From positions 58,890,949-58,954,948 of the forward strand of contig NC_030383.2 of NCBI RefSeq assembly GCF_001625215.2: a stretch of 64,000 nucleotides of DNA. Direction: 5' to 3'. The position numbers and the translations under genes were made by a program. Origin of the DNA: Daucus carota subsp. sativus (lineage: Eukaryota; Streptophyta; Magnoliopsida; Apiales; Apiaceae). The notes under the pieces were generated by a model. That model made no database searches. It had not been told where the DNA came from and worked only from the letters and a program-made list of their open reading frames with translations. Below are positions 1 to 11,708 of the stretch, piece after piece; the first letter of the stretch is position 1; the number at the start of each line of letters is the position of its first letter.

Positions 1-3000
1 TTTGGTTGGTGAAAGGGGAGGATTTTCTTCTTTTAGGTGTGATTCCATATTCTTTTTATATGGAAGCATCATATTTCTTGTTGTTTAGGTAATAGAAAGC
101 TGACCAGCTTAAAGCATGAGTGGGGTGGTTAAGAATGATATCAGAGTCGCATGAGTATGTAAGAAAAGCAAAAGCTTGGAATCCTCTCTTATCTGACAGA
201 CAACCAAACAAGCCACAGGCGCACAAAGCAGTGGCCTCGGTTACAGGCAGTCCTGACTCCGCTGAGTTTCGAACCCAAAAAATTGAAAAACAGACCTTTC
301 TTGTTCTCTAAATCAATTATTGGTTCGGTTTTTTGGTTTCAGTTCGATTTTGCTCAGAAAATATCGATCACCGACATTTAAGGACAATGAGCGAGATTAA
401 GCTATAGATTGTTTGGTAGGGTTATCTATTCTATTTAAGTTGACATTTTAGTCAGATTAGATAAATGTGTTAAGCACTTGATCTCATTCTCTTTTTGATA
501 TTATAGTTGACATTCTATTTCATGCTAGTCTGCAAACAACCATCACAAATGAGGGGTGGAAATATATGATATCAACTTATTTCATAGACTTTATTTCACT
601 GTTCCTAGTGATGGGATCGCAGGGCGGTATCTGTCGACAAAAGACTGGATGTCAAATTTTCAGGTGTAATGCTCAAAATAACAGATCTGGGAGAAATGGC
701 CCAAAATACCATTTACTAGTGTGTTGATTCTTGGAACAAAACACTAGATCGTGTTGCGTTTAGATCTCAAAATCACTACAAAACGTAACATGATTTGACG
801 TTCTAGGAGTAAAATGCTACATGAAATAGCGTTTAGGGTCTCAAAATGCTAGATCGGTAGTATTAAGAAAGAAAAGAGGATAAACATCGCTTGATCTAGC
901 GTTTTGGATTGTAAAGTGGTATTTGGGACAGTTTTCTTGAAAATTGTGCAGGTGAGAGACAAGACCCATACATATCTTATGTATCGGTTCAATTCTCGCT
1001 CACCTGAAAATAATAAGAGTAGAACCTAGTCTAAAACAAGAACAAGATGAAACAACATTGCAGTGACATGGCAGCACTCTAGTAGATTACCTCCCTGAAA
1101 CAATACATGCATAGTTAATTCTATTCCATTCTTCCTATACCGGTATAAAACATAGTTAAAAAATACAGTTAGAGATGGGATCCATGTTTTGCAGATGTGA
1201 TTGCAGATTCATGATTTAAATTGAGCCATCCTCATTTATATCATCAAATTATACACATAAAAGGCTCCTTCAAGATGCAGATTTTAGTCTCCTACATCAT
1301 CATAATCAATTCACACTACATTATTTGTTTTATATACTTTACTTTGAAGAACATGCCTACCCTTGGACCCTATAAGCCTCATCTGGGGTCCCATAATCTC
1401 TTCAACTTGATCCTTATCATGCACATACACCAAAAGCTATGAAATTATTTTCCTTATATGCAAAAACCAAAATTTTCTTCTTATTTATCAGATCCGCCTC
1501 AGAAATTTATGTACTCACGCACCCGTATTTCGGGTTCGAGCCTTTATAAGTCTTGGATACCTTTAAGGTGTGATCATTACGATAAACCTGCATGTAGCAA
1601 TTAACTATATGTTCTTTAAGTTCTTCCCTTTACAGCTTTATAAAACCATTGATTTCAGCTTTGCCTTTGCTTTAAATCAAATGATACAGCTTTGGTAGAT
1701 ATAATGCATTTTATCATTCTGGTGGTTGCATTTCTATACTTTACTTGCCGTTTAGTTTTACCTGTTCATTACATAACTAATACAATTATATTTGCCATTA
1801 TTTTGAAAGGGCAAACATATAAAGTTACAAGTTTAATATCTTGTCGGACCGGTTCTCAAAAAATTACCGGGTGAGCGAGAATCGAACCAGAATCTGAGAC
1901 GAGGCCCAGACGGGACCAAACCACGAATTTATTAGGTTCATGGAGCTTGCATACTTAAATTTATGATCTGTTCTCCCAACCGCAAATGCATGAATTGCTG
2001 GATATATACACATAAATACATACACACTCACACATTAATTTATTGGCCGTCTGCAAATAATGTATTTTGGGATAGACTGTATTGTATGTTGGGTACATTA
2101 ATTTTGGGCCTATGCTGCAGATAGTGTATTTTTGTATACACTGTATAACATGTGTAAAGACATTATCAATAATCAGCTTCTCTTCATGAGATTTGCACAG
2201 TGCATTCCAAGATCCTAAGATACATTTCCATAACCATTTAAAAACTGCACTGAAAATATTAACTGGCTAGGTACAAGGTTTTATTAACTTTTTTTAAAAT
2301 AGCGGAAAATATTTAAGTCCGAGTTTTTCTCTCTTCAGTGTCATTTCACTCGTCAAGAGTATAAGATGCTTTAAGTAACTGGCGTGGAAGGTCCAACATG
2401 ATCTTATATCGCAGACAGGGTCGGAGAAACTCAAACGTGAACTGATACCATATCAACTAATTAGCTCATCTAAAATCTTAAAGTGTTAAATAAAAATCTT
2501 GAACGCTATGTTAGAATCGGACCATACATATATAATGTGTGAATAATTTTGAAAAATGGGGGACTGAAAATAAAGTATGTAGCTCACATTATTCCCCAGC
2601 TTTTAATCATAGTGTGTATTGGCAGTAGAAGTTGGTGGGTCAACAGTTTGGTTTTAATTTTATGGGGGCACTTCTGAGCCTCTCACTATCATTAATCATC
2701 CCCCATCCCCATTTTAATCTCTTCTGGTTCAATTGTACTTAAAGATTACCCCTTCTGAATTCACTAATCTGACCCTTCTCTAATGGCCTTTAAAACAACA
2801 TTAATTTCATATTTGACTAATTAATTTAATGATTTCTTGCCATGTTCACCTTTGTAACCATGTTACACGCCAAACAATTGGAATAAATTATGAATCTGAG
2901 TTCTGTAGTTTACTTTTTTGGTCAAATAGTACCTAATATTTGTTACTCAGACACTCAGATAGCTTTGTCCAACTGCCATTATATACAATCTTACTTTATA

Positions 3001-3236
3001 TTTTAGTATCTCAGATGAACTGTCATGAAGAGTAAACAAAGAATTCTTGAAGTTCTAACTATTCTTCCAATTTGCTTCTTTCATTAGATCCAAAATTGAG
3101 GTGACAGGCTTGATACTTATAGAATTCTTGCATGGTTGTTGTCAGAAACCTGCTGGAATTCTTCTGATCATTTTTCTTGATTTTTTTTAAGAATCCGAAA
3201 AATTGGGATTTCGGAAAATCATTAGAGTTCAGAGAA
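1..3236. other. Gene-poor intergenic DNA
   Basis: I see no supported gene here. The stretch is AT-rich, has only short chance open frames, and contains one candidate inverted-repeat element (listed separately, 691-936). The last 100 or so bases are the promoter and 5'UTR side of the DUF868 gene. Confidence 0.5.
691..936. repeat. Candidate MITE with imperfect terminal inverted repeats
   Basis: The left end (GAGAAATGGCCCAAAATACC) and the reverse complement of the right end (GAAAACTGTCCCAAATACCA) match imperfectly over about 25 bp. The interior repeats a TAGCGTTT/AACGCTA-type motif several times. Length is about 245 bp. I see no clear target-site duplication, so class and exact ends are uncertain. 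Confidence 0.35.
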
Positions 3237-4139
3237 ATGAGGGATTTTGCAGCATGTTTTAGTGAATATGCAACAGATATTGTGTCTGATGCATCTTGTT
3301 CTAGCTATTCTAACCATTCTTGTATTTCTCCGAGTTTGATCCCTTCTATACAAATCGCGGTCACTTGTCTGTATAAGACCATTCTTTCGAATCACCAGCC
3401 TCTTCTGATCACAGTCACTTGGTGCAAAAACAGCCTCTCCCAAGGCCTGAATATAAGTTTTGGAGATGATTCTGCCACAACATTCAAGCTCAACCCGAAT
3501 TCGCGGTTATTCAGGAAGAAGAAAGGGACTAAAACTATAGAGTTGAGCAATTCCAAGTGTGAAATAATATGGGATCTGTCCACTGCTCAATATAAAACCG
3601 GTCCAGAGCCGGTCCAAGGATACTACATACTGATCATGGTGGATTCAGAACTTGGCCTAATTCTCGGAGACATGGCACAAGAAGCAGTCACCAAGAAAAT
3701 CAAGAATGGCACACATTTGGCTAAATCCACATTAGTCTCTCGAAGAGAGCATTACTCTGGCAACACACATTACTCCACCAAGGCTCAATTCTGCGAGACA
3801 GGGATCTCCCATGACATTTTAATCCGGTGTAGTGGCGACAATGAAGGCCTAAAGTACCCTGTTTTATCAGTCTGCATAGACAAGAAAATGGTCATAAGGG
3901 TAAAAAGGTTACACTTGAATTTCAGAGGCAATCAGTCCATTTTCGTCGATGGCTTGATGGTTGATCTCTTCTGGGATGTCCATGACTGGTTCTTCAACCC
4001 GGGATCAGGCTACGCGGTGTTTATGTTCAGGACTAGAAGTGGACTGGATAGCAGGCTGTGGCTAGAGGAGAAACTGGTGCAGAAAGATGAAGAAAAACTC
4101 GAATTTTCTTTGCTGATCTATGCTTGTAACAGCAGGTGA
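3237..4139 (+). CDS. DUF868 family protein (plant-specific, unknown function)
   Basis: Single-exon gene of 300 aa. The sequence matches the plant DUF868 family from end to end: an N-terminal MRDFAACFSE, a central block QGYYILIMVDSELGLILGDM, then RREHYSGN...YSTKAQF, and a C-terminal block with DLFWDVHDWFFN and GYAVFMFRTRSG before a short tail. Length is typical of the family. The open frame extends 60 bases upstream of this ATG but has no other ATG there, and the family normally begins MRDFA, so this start is chosen. No signal peptide or membrane segment is evident. The biochemical role of DUF868 proteins is not known. The neighbours are far away and say nothing about function. I am confident of the family and have no basis for a function. 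Confidence 0.9.
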   Translation: MRDFAACFSEYATDIVSDASCSSYSNHSCISPSLIPSIQIAVTCLYKTILSNHQPLLITVTWCKNSLSQGLNISFGDDSATTFKLNPNSRLFRKKKGTKTIELSNSKCEIIWDLSTAQYKTGPEPVQGYYILIMVDSELGLILGDMAQEAVTKKIKNGTHLAKSTLVSRREHYSGNTHYSTKAQFCETGISHDILIRCSGDNEGLKYPVLSVCIDKKMVIRVKRLHLNFRGNQSIFVDGLMVDLFWDVHDWFFNPGSGYAVFMFRTRSGLDSRLWLEEKLVQKDEEKLEFSLLIYACNSR

Positions 4140-7100
4140 ACAAGTCTTTTATGAAATTTTTTCACCATAGCTCATGGCAAGAAATACATACTTGAATTCT
4201 TGTATCAATTGTGATATAGCTGCTGCACATCATGATCTTGTTTAGAATTGTAAACCATTTCATGCTCAAATTTCTTTGATTTTGTTTTTTTTTATCAACA
4301 TGGCTTTTGCAAACACTATTCAATCATTGGATTCTTTTTACTCAAATAAATTTTACTAATTTCTCTTGTTAATCTAATATTTTACCACTAATCAGTAATC
4401 ATCAATGTGACTGTTTCACATGCATAAACAACTTAAAGTTAAAAAGTGAAAGATCTCCAAATGGCCCATCTGGGGATTTTTGAGAGATTCCAGTGGAGAT
4501 CTGCCACATTTATAAGTGACTTTGATGGATTTGAGGGAGATGCTGTAGGACAAATACTTTACAGAATGTCCTGATCAAATCAACCAGCAAAATTAGTTTT
4601 AGCATGTTGTCATGCATATAGTATACTAGTTCTCATGGTCTGCAAATGCATGAAATTTCGGAAACTCGTTTTATCGTAAGTTTAAACCAAACCAAACATA
4701 TCCGGTTTATCTCGTTGGTGTGGAAAACATGAAAGTTAGCTTTTGTGTAGGCAGAGAAAAATTATTTCAAAAACAGAAAAGAAAAAATACATGGAATCAC
4801 ATGAAGAAGGTGATAGGGTAAAATGTAGTGTAACAGACCAGAAGAGATGGTAAGAAATAAATGAATGTGCAGGAGTTGCTTGGGCTTTTCCGAGATAACT
4901 AAATGACAATACGGCAAGACAGGATCTTATCATAGTGGGAGTTGTTTTGTCCACCCAATGTTTTAACGGGACCCACATGCATGCTGTCCTTGTTTTTGTT
5001 TTAATAATGAAAAAATAGATTTTTTTAACAAATCCAAACCTAAGTAAAAAGAAAATAAATTTAGTTGGACGGTAAATTTTTAGAAACATAATAAATTAGG
5101 CGACAAAAAAAATCTATTTTCTCTTCGGTAATAAACCTTTTTTCCATTAACATTCATAGTAAATACTCATTCTTTAATAATTACCACAAGCTCATTCTTC
5201 AAACGAACAAATTACATGTGATTCTATTCTTGCTCGTTCTAAATTTTGTTATTAAAAAAAATCATGAGTTGTACTTTTGTTCAAAAAGGGAAGAATTCCA
5301 ATGAGTTAAATACTATACTCCAAACAAATTCTTAATTTCAAATTTGAAGAAAATGTTCAAATTAGTGTTTGATATGGGTTGAAATTTTCTTAAAAATTTA
5401 AGAGCGTCTCCAATATTGTCAGTTAAAAATAGTTGACTAAATTGAGTGTGTAAAAATATTATTAACGGTAAAACATTTGCTTCGATAATACAAGTTATAT
5501 TTATTTGCTATATGTTAAAGTGTTATATTATTATTATTTTATATTTATTATAAATAGAATATATCATCTTAATATAGTAACAAATGATGTAAACTTTGTT
5601 AGGGTTGGAATATATCTTTCCTCTCTTTTAAAACTCTTTAACTTATTTTTGTGAACCGTCCGATGTTGTACAGTTTCTTCCAATACTATTTTAATACATT
5701 CCTTAAATATAAATAAAATATAAATAGAGAGTATGAACAATAGTGTTAAAATTATCGTGTTATTTAATATTTTAACTTATTTAAAATTATGAATTTTATT
5801 ACTTTTAAAAAGAATAATATAGAAAATGGTGGACATTCTCTAACAAACTTATTAGAAGAAGTAAAAAAATTGATACAGGACAATGCAAATTATCTTGGGG
5901 AGGACAATTTTTCTTCAAAAGAACAAAGAATTTCATGGTATCTTTTTTTTTTTTTTGTGTAAGATCTCTTGAACACGTACAAAATTAATAACTATATTTT
6001 CAACTTTGAGATCATATAAAAAATATTTTAAATAGTAATTGAATTGTTTAGTATTTATATATCATTATTGAACAAATGTTAATTTAAAGTCGGACTGAAT
6101 GTTACTAGACAATGGTAGTCCCTACCCCCTCACCGGTACATCAATGTTGTTTGCAGTAGTCACCAATAACCTTGTGCAAACTTTTATTAGATTTTCTTAT
6201 AAATGAAATTAAATACACTTCTTTAAATGATTCTGCACCTGGTTATAGTATCCAATATAACATTACCAAATTATAATAATAATCGACTAATATACTGCCA
6301 ATGATTTTGCAGTTTGGTGCAATATACATCTGATCAATATCAAATACTCTATGGATATTTATTTAAACCATATCGTCCCAAATCATGTATCCGTTTCGTA
6401 CAAATTTATTAAGAAAAATAGTATCTTGTAATATTGTAAGATTCAGAAAAATGACGGTTTAGCTCGAGCTGAGCTAATCACTGAGCATTTGTTAAAAAAT
6501 ATTTTATTAGAACTTTTGATCTAATTAAATTCCGTTAGAACTCGTATAATCCTATCAAAACGTATGTTTGATTAATTTCCACATATTAATGATTTATGAT
6601 TTATTAAAAATGTAATAATAGAAAAAAAATGTTTTATGAGTAATTTACAATTTATGGATAAACTGAAAAAAGTAACTACAGCTAATTTATGACGTTAAGT
6701 GAGTTATTAGCTTATTTTTAATTTTAAACTGACTTCTAACTTATTAGACAAATCAACATTTTTCACATTAAAATTAAAAATTGCCTAAATCCTGAATTTA
6801 TAACCCACACAAACATGCTCCTACATAGAAGTTTTTATTGACAGCAATTCTTGCATATATACAAATATTATTATTAATAAAATTAGAATCGATAAAATCC
6901 GTCATTCAATTAAAAAATGATCGTTCGAAAATCCAATTTTATACTACCACTTGCAAGTTGCAACTAGAGTTCCGGCACTTAATTATGAATAAAATAATGT
7001 TGTGTTAAGTCCATATCTAACAGTTCCTGTAGGCTTCCGAGGCACCAAGACCTCAAGTTTTTGGCATGTTACTACTAGCCAGGGTTGTAGTCAATCACTG

Positions 7101-9073
7101 TATATAGATCCACATTTATGCATATAATTTAAATAATGTATATAAATATGTGTGTTCACTTTGAGCATTTATTTAATCACATGGTTCCACATGAGTACAT
7201 GACACTGAATTGTGTACTGTGTGTGTCTGCATTTGTTATAAATAACTATGAAACTGCACAGTGGAATAAGATTTGACTCGAATTTTATATATTTTAGTTT
7301 TTTTTAGTTGAGGATTTTATACATCTGTGTTTGAGTTTTTCTTCCTCTCATTTTGTTTGAGGAGCGGCTTGCATCGTTGAACAGTGAGTGAGAATAAGAA
7401 TAAAAGATCTGCGAGAATGAGTATTCAGGGATATAAGAAATGATTTATCCGGCAAACGAGAATGACAGTATCATGTTTTAGGGTAAAAAATCTAAAAAGA
7501 ATGTTAATATGGGGTTGTTTGTTTGTAGAACCAGAAACTTTTTCTTCTTGATTCATTTGTATAAATAACTAAAAGCACTTACGAAATTGAGAATGCTACT
7601 TCTCTCTCACCGCTTCTATTTCTTTTCCAAACATTTTATTAACTTATTTATTTTTCATTTTTACTCAACTTCTTTGGTTCAAATAAAGGCTAGGCGCGTG
7701 TAACTGCCTTTTTTTTATGGGAAAAATGACTGCCTTGTTAATAACTTGTTCGATTGACTAACGGATATTCTCGTCTCTATCTCACATATTTTTACAGTTA
7801 TTTCTTATTACTTGACGTGTATTTTAAGGTATAATATAATTTTACAACTGATTTTTAAAAAAAATTCTTTTATATAATTATTTACATATTAAATCTTTAT
7901 TCATAAAAATAGAGTTAAAATAATTTATGAAATTATATTTTAAGAGATTTTAAAATACATATAAAGTAACGTATACAACCTCGTGTACACATGAAGTATA
8001 AATTAAAGGACTAAAATAAGCTAAACTGCTCAAATAGGAATAATAGGATTGTCTCTTTCAAAATTAATTTAATAAATTTTAGAATTATTATAGGTAAATA
8101 TATTCTTACAGTGTATTAGTGAAAGAATATGAATTTTTTTCGAATTCCAAGTCTCCAGATAACCGTTGAACGCTCTTCGAATATATATAGATCTCTTCTG
8201 CACAAGGTTTCGGATGTTGTGTTTGTGTACATAGTCCATTTTGTTATGGACTAGCTTAGTAACATAATAGGCCCACTTTCATGGGCCAAATCCAGGACTA
8301 TATCTCGGTCCAGCAATAGAGTATAGCCCAATATCTGTAGTTTAAAAGTACTGTATTAGCCCCAATGAGTTGGTGGAAATGTTTTTTAGCAATGTAAGTT
8401 ACCTTTTGCTAAATAAATATACTTGATTATTCCTGACAAAAATAAGGGGTCAATTTGGATAAACTTAAAAAAAATGCTTATTGCTTTAAGTAAAAAAATG
8501 GACTAGGAGTGAGGAGTAAATTAAGACATTAAAATGTTTGGAAAGGAGTAGAATACCTCAAACAAAAGGTAAAATTCTCAACTTAATAAAATGCTTCGTG
8601 CTATTTACACAAGCAGGTCAGAAGTAGAAGTGAGCTTCTTATAAACAAAAGTCATAAGCGGCGTTACCCAAACACTCACTGAGTTTGGTTCTCGTTTGAA
8701 TCCTGCTGCTTCTTTTTTTACTTGGAATATGTCAGGTGCAATTACAATACTTATTATAATACTGCGTTCAAATTTTATTTAAAGTAAATCTAGAAATTGA
8801 CAGAGAATCAGCAATGTATACTCTCTGCAACAAGTTTGAAGAGATTGGTATGTCACTTAGTTCAAATTGGTCACTTAGAAACATACATTACAATGTCAAT
8901 GCAACAAAACAAAACAAAAGTTACAAAACAAACAAACAAGATGAGAAACAAAACAAATTACTCACCCGAAAATCACATACAGCAGATCTCAGGCATTATT
9001 TTCGTAATAGGCTCCATTAATACACATATAACATCTAAATATATATGTTGGTGATGGATACAGCTCCGACATA
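4140..9073. other. AT-rich intergenic DNA
   Basis: About 4.9 kb without a recognisable gene. The only structure I can point to is a possible MITE at about 5402-5841, whose ends read GAGCGTCTCCAAT and, reversed, GAGAATGTCCACC. This resembles the GAGCATCTCCAA-type element at 33232-33588. Short open frames here (for example on the minus strand near 4736-5089) have no recognisable protein content. Confidence 0.4.
5402..5841. repeat. Possible MITE with GAGCGTCTCCAA-type ends
   Basis: The two ends are weakly inverted relative to each other (GAGCGTCTCCAATA versus GAGAATGTCCACCA), and the interior is very AT-rich. The end sequence resembles a common plant MITE terminus. No convincing target duplication was found, so this is tentative. 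Confidence 0.3.
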
Positions 9074-9568
9074 TCAGCGTGATTTGGCAAGAACAGCCGG
9101 GAAATCAAGTAGCACGACCTTCTCTATGGCTCCGGAGAAAGTAGCAGAGAATTGGAGATGGTCTGGATGGCTCATGAAAGCAGTGAAGTCTTCTTTGCTG
9201 CTGAATGTCATCAAGAAGGCATGTGTGAAGCCTTGTCTCAGCATGTCCATGCTTTCGACGTCCTGGCCCCTGTCAGATAATTGAGAACCAAATATTAATA
9301 TTTTGCGGAAATAGGTTGCATAAACAAATCTATAACAAAAATCGCCATTCAAAGGACTTGACAATGTCAATTCCTGTCAGATAATTGAGAACCAAATATT
9401 AAAATTTCGCGGAAATAGGTTGCATAAACAGAACTATAACAAAAATCACCATTCGAAGGACTTGACAGTGTCAATTTCTGAAGCAAGTTTCTCCATGCCT
9501 TTGAGGATATCATCCACCACCGCGCCATCCTTGAACTTAGCCACTACCAAATGCTTAAATTCCGCCAT
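9074..9568 (-). CDS. HS1: Stress-response dimeric A/B-barrel protein, HS1-like
   Basis: Two exons on the minus strand, 9450-9568 and 9074-9269, give 104 aa. Exon 1 encodes MAEFKHLVVAKFKDG followed by VVDDILKGMEKLASEIDTV; exon 2 continues GQDVESMDML and RQGFTHAFLMTF, with SHPDH, and ends KVVLLDFPAVLAKSR. This is the dimeric alpha-beta barrel (Dabb) family; Arabidopsis heat-stable protein HS1 is the closest fold I know, and members are small homodimers linked to stress or defence. Phase at the junction gives ...FEW-GQD, as in family members. The 180-bp intron is unusual: a 104-bp tandem duplication (9271-9478) copied the end of exon 1 plus most of the intron, leaving a decayed second exon end inside the intron. 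No catalytic residues can be assigned. Family call firm; symbol by similarity only. Confidence 0.9.
9271..9478 (-). repeat. 104-bp tandem duplication across exon 1 end and intron of the HS1-like gene
   Basis: Two copies, 9271-9374 and 9375-9478, are highly similar. Each contains the exon-1 3' end, the donor region and the intron up to an acceptor CTGACAG. In the copy that now lies inside the intron, the donor reads GC instead of GT. Confidence 0.9.
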
Positions 9569-11708
9569 TTTTGAACCCGGGCAAGTAAGGCAAGATGATC
9601 AGCTACTGTAATAACAGGCAGGACTATATATACTGATACAACATATGAATGTGAATAGCTGAATTATAGATAGTCAAAACCCTAAAGTGAAAATGCCCCA
9701 CTGCAGTTGTCCTAATGTGGGCTTGCTCAATATGTTTTGACAAAGAATATAATGGAGGGTCAGTGGTGCCTGCCATTAGCTTATTGGGAAATGGGAGTTT
9801 TAGGATTGATAAATAATTTACAACAACACTATCATCAGAAAACTGACTCTACATTTGTTGCTGGATTTTACTATATGTCCTTACCATGTGCTTGGTCTGA
9901 TCAGTCTCTGTTTACATTTGAATTAGTTGTTTTTTTTAAAAAATGTACTGTCTATTTGTTTATAAGATTAAATTAAATGTGAGTTAGCTCGAAGAATCTG
10001 AGATGCGGAAGTATTGTAGATTTCGACTGCATTTCTTGGCAGTTCAGGAGCTAAAACAGGAATCTGTTTTCTAAGACTCTTCTGGTACTCATTCGTTAAA
10101 AAAGACATTTAGGCGTCTCGGCATTAGGGGTGTGATTCGGGCTGAGCAAACCGAGTTTCGAGCTGGGCGTAATTCGAGTCGGCTAGCTGGCTCATTTAAC
10201 TTAATCGAGCCAAAACCTCTGCCGAGCTCGACTCGTTTAATTTCACGAGTCGAGTCGGGCCGGCTCGTTTTATTTTACACTTAATGGAACTTAAACCTCT
10301 ACACGAACTCGGCTCGTTTATAATTTCACAAATCGAGTCGAGCCGGCTCGTTTAGTTACAAGCATGAAATCTTGTTCGAGATCGGTTTGTATACGAGCTC
10401 GAGCCGGAACAGGTCTTATTAAACGAGTTCGAGCTCGAGCTGCTCGCGAGCATCCCGACTTTCTTATCCAAACATTGTGCAAGATGATTTTAAGCAAGGC
10501 GGAACTGAGGTCATTTTCAATATAGAGTTCATTTTCATAACTCATAGTAATATTTAGTTAAACATAGTAAATATTTGATTTTCAGTCCCAAACGACCTCT
10601 AAAATTTAGCCATCTACTATTTTCAGTCCCGATTATTTCGGAATCCTTGTTCCACAACTAATTTTAGGTGCATAAACAGTGAAACTGGCTCAAAGGACGA
10701 AAATTTCTCTTACATTCACTATTCAGCACGCACCGAGCAACATTCCATTCCACTTAAGTATTAGCTTCTGCAGCACCTCATACCTCAGATGATCACACAA
10801 CAAAATGATAAAAACGCGACAATTATCGCAAAAGCTTTCGGCTTTGAATGAAGAATATCCATCCAGATCGTCCACTCCAAGTAGTTGCCGACAATCGTCC
10901 TTGTATTCCACGTGCAAATCTTGCAAATCTGACTCTGATTCTTAAACCTGGTCCATCTTTGTTTATGCAGCCAGTGTGACACCTCCACTGTGGGGGTCAT
11001 CATATGGTAGCTCCATAATTGTAGTACTTTTTGTTGGATTTCTGCCCAGAAAATATGCAGGCCCTGCACAAATGTAACATGTAATGTACCCCAATAACTA
11101 ATAAGTGATGCCTTTGAAAAGGTTGGAAGTTGTCACCTTTTAGTCTTATCAATGACATACAATCATGGTCCCAGAAATTGAGAAACTGAACAAAACGGTT
11201 GACCTACCGATTCAGGATTTATAGGGGGTTTATCAAAGATTTTTTCGATAAATCGAGAATTTTTAATCAAATCGGAGTCAAATTGATAAAAGAGGATTTT
11301 AGTCAAAATCAGGGTGAAAGCGATAAATGGTTAAATATTTCTGAAGGATTAATTGGGGATTTTAGAACACTGCATACAGTACTGAAAAATTTGAAGGAAA
11401 TTATTTGAATAAATCAACCTCAGATATATTCATGAAGTTTAAGTAAAAACCTAAGTTATCAATTTATGATCATACAAGATGTTTTATATGGTGATTTTAC
11501 TTCTGCAGAAGAATGCAATTGCCACTGTAAATACTAAAATTGCATGGAATACAAGTACTACAAATATTTAGACATATAATTAACACTCTGCACAAATTCA
11601 AATATAGTATCAAATGCTCCGAGTTTGCAAATTCAGAAATTTCTCATGTATTCTTAAGTATGGGATTCAGTTTCATGAGGGAAGCTCTGATTGATGCAGG
11701 TGCTTTTT
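9569..11708. other. Intergenic region between HS1-like and DLH-like genes
   Basis: Contains the HS1-like promoter side and a GC-richer block at about 10125-10455 (listed separately). Two overlapping minus-strand open frames at 10723-11069 look odd in composition (many Trp, Cys and His) but I recognise no domain. The remainder is AT-rich without a gene I can support. Confidence 0.4.
10125..10455. repeat. Degenerate GAGCTCGAGC/GAGTCGAGCCGG-rich repeat block
   Basis: Within about 330 bp, variants of CGAGCTCGAGC, CGAGTCGAGCC and GGCTCGTTTA recur many times on both strands, in strong contrast to the AT-rich surroundings. The left edge starts near TAGGGGTGTGATTCGGGC and the right edge near GCTCGCGAGCATCCCGA, which are loosely inverted. 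Blocks like this are common in plant genomes and often belong to non-autonomous DNA elements. I could not find a target duplication, so the class is left open. Confidence 0.45.

Noticed and set aside
130-160. ATGATATCAGAGTCGCATGA resembles a primer-binding site for initiator methionine tRNA, as in LTR elements
   Set aside because: The match is imperfect and no paired terminal repeats or element proteins are visible nearby. At most a small fossil fragment.
1520-1550. GGGTTCGAGCC resembles a tRNA T-arm
   Set aside because: Upstream 60 nt cannot form the rest of a tRNA, and no A box is present.
2420-2510. CTGATACCATATCAAC followed by AGCTCATCTAAAATCTTAAA looks like sequence common at the edge of plant LTR elements
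   Set aside because: Too short and isolated to call an element; no terminal repeats found.
4736-5089. 117-codon minus-strand open frame
   Set aside because: Low-complexity Phe/Ser/Leu composition typical of AT-rich DNA; no homology recognised.
10723-11069. Overlapping minus-strand open frames rich in Trp, Cys and His
   Set aside because: Resembles decayed element coding sequence in composition only; no domain recognised, two frames overlap, no start context.
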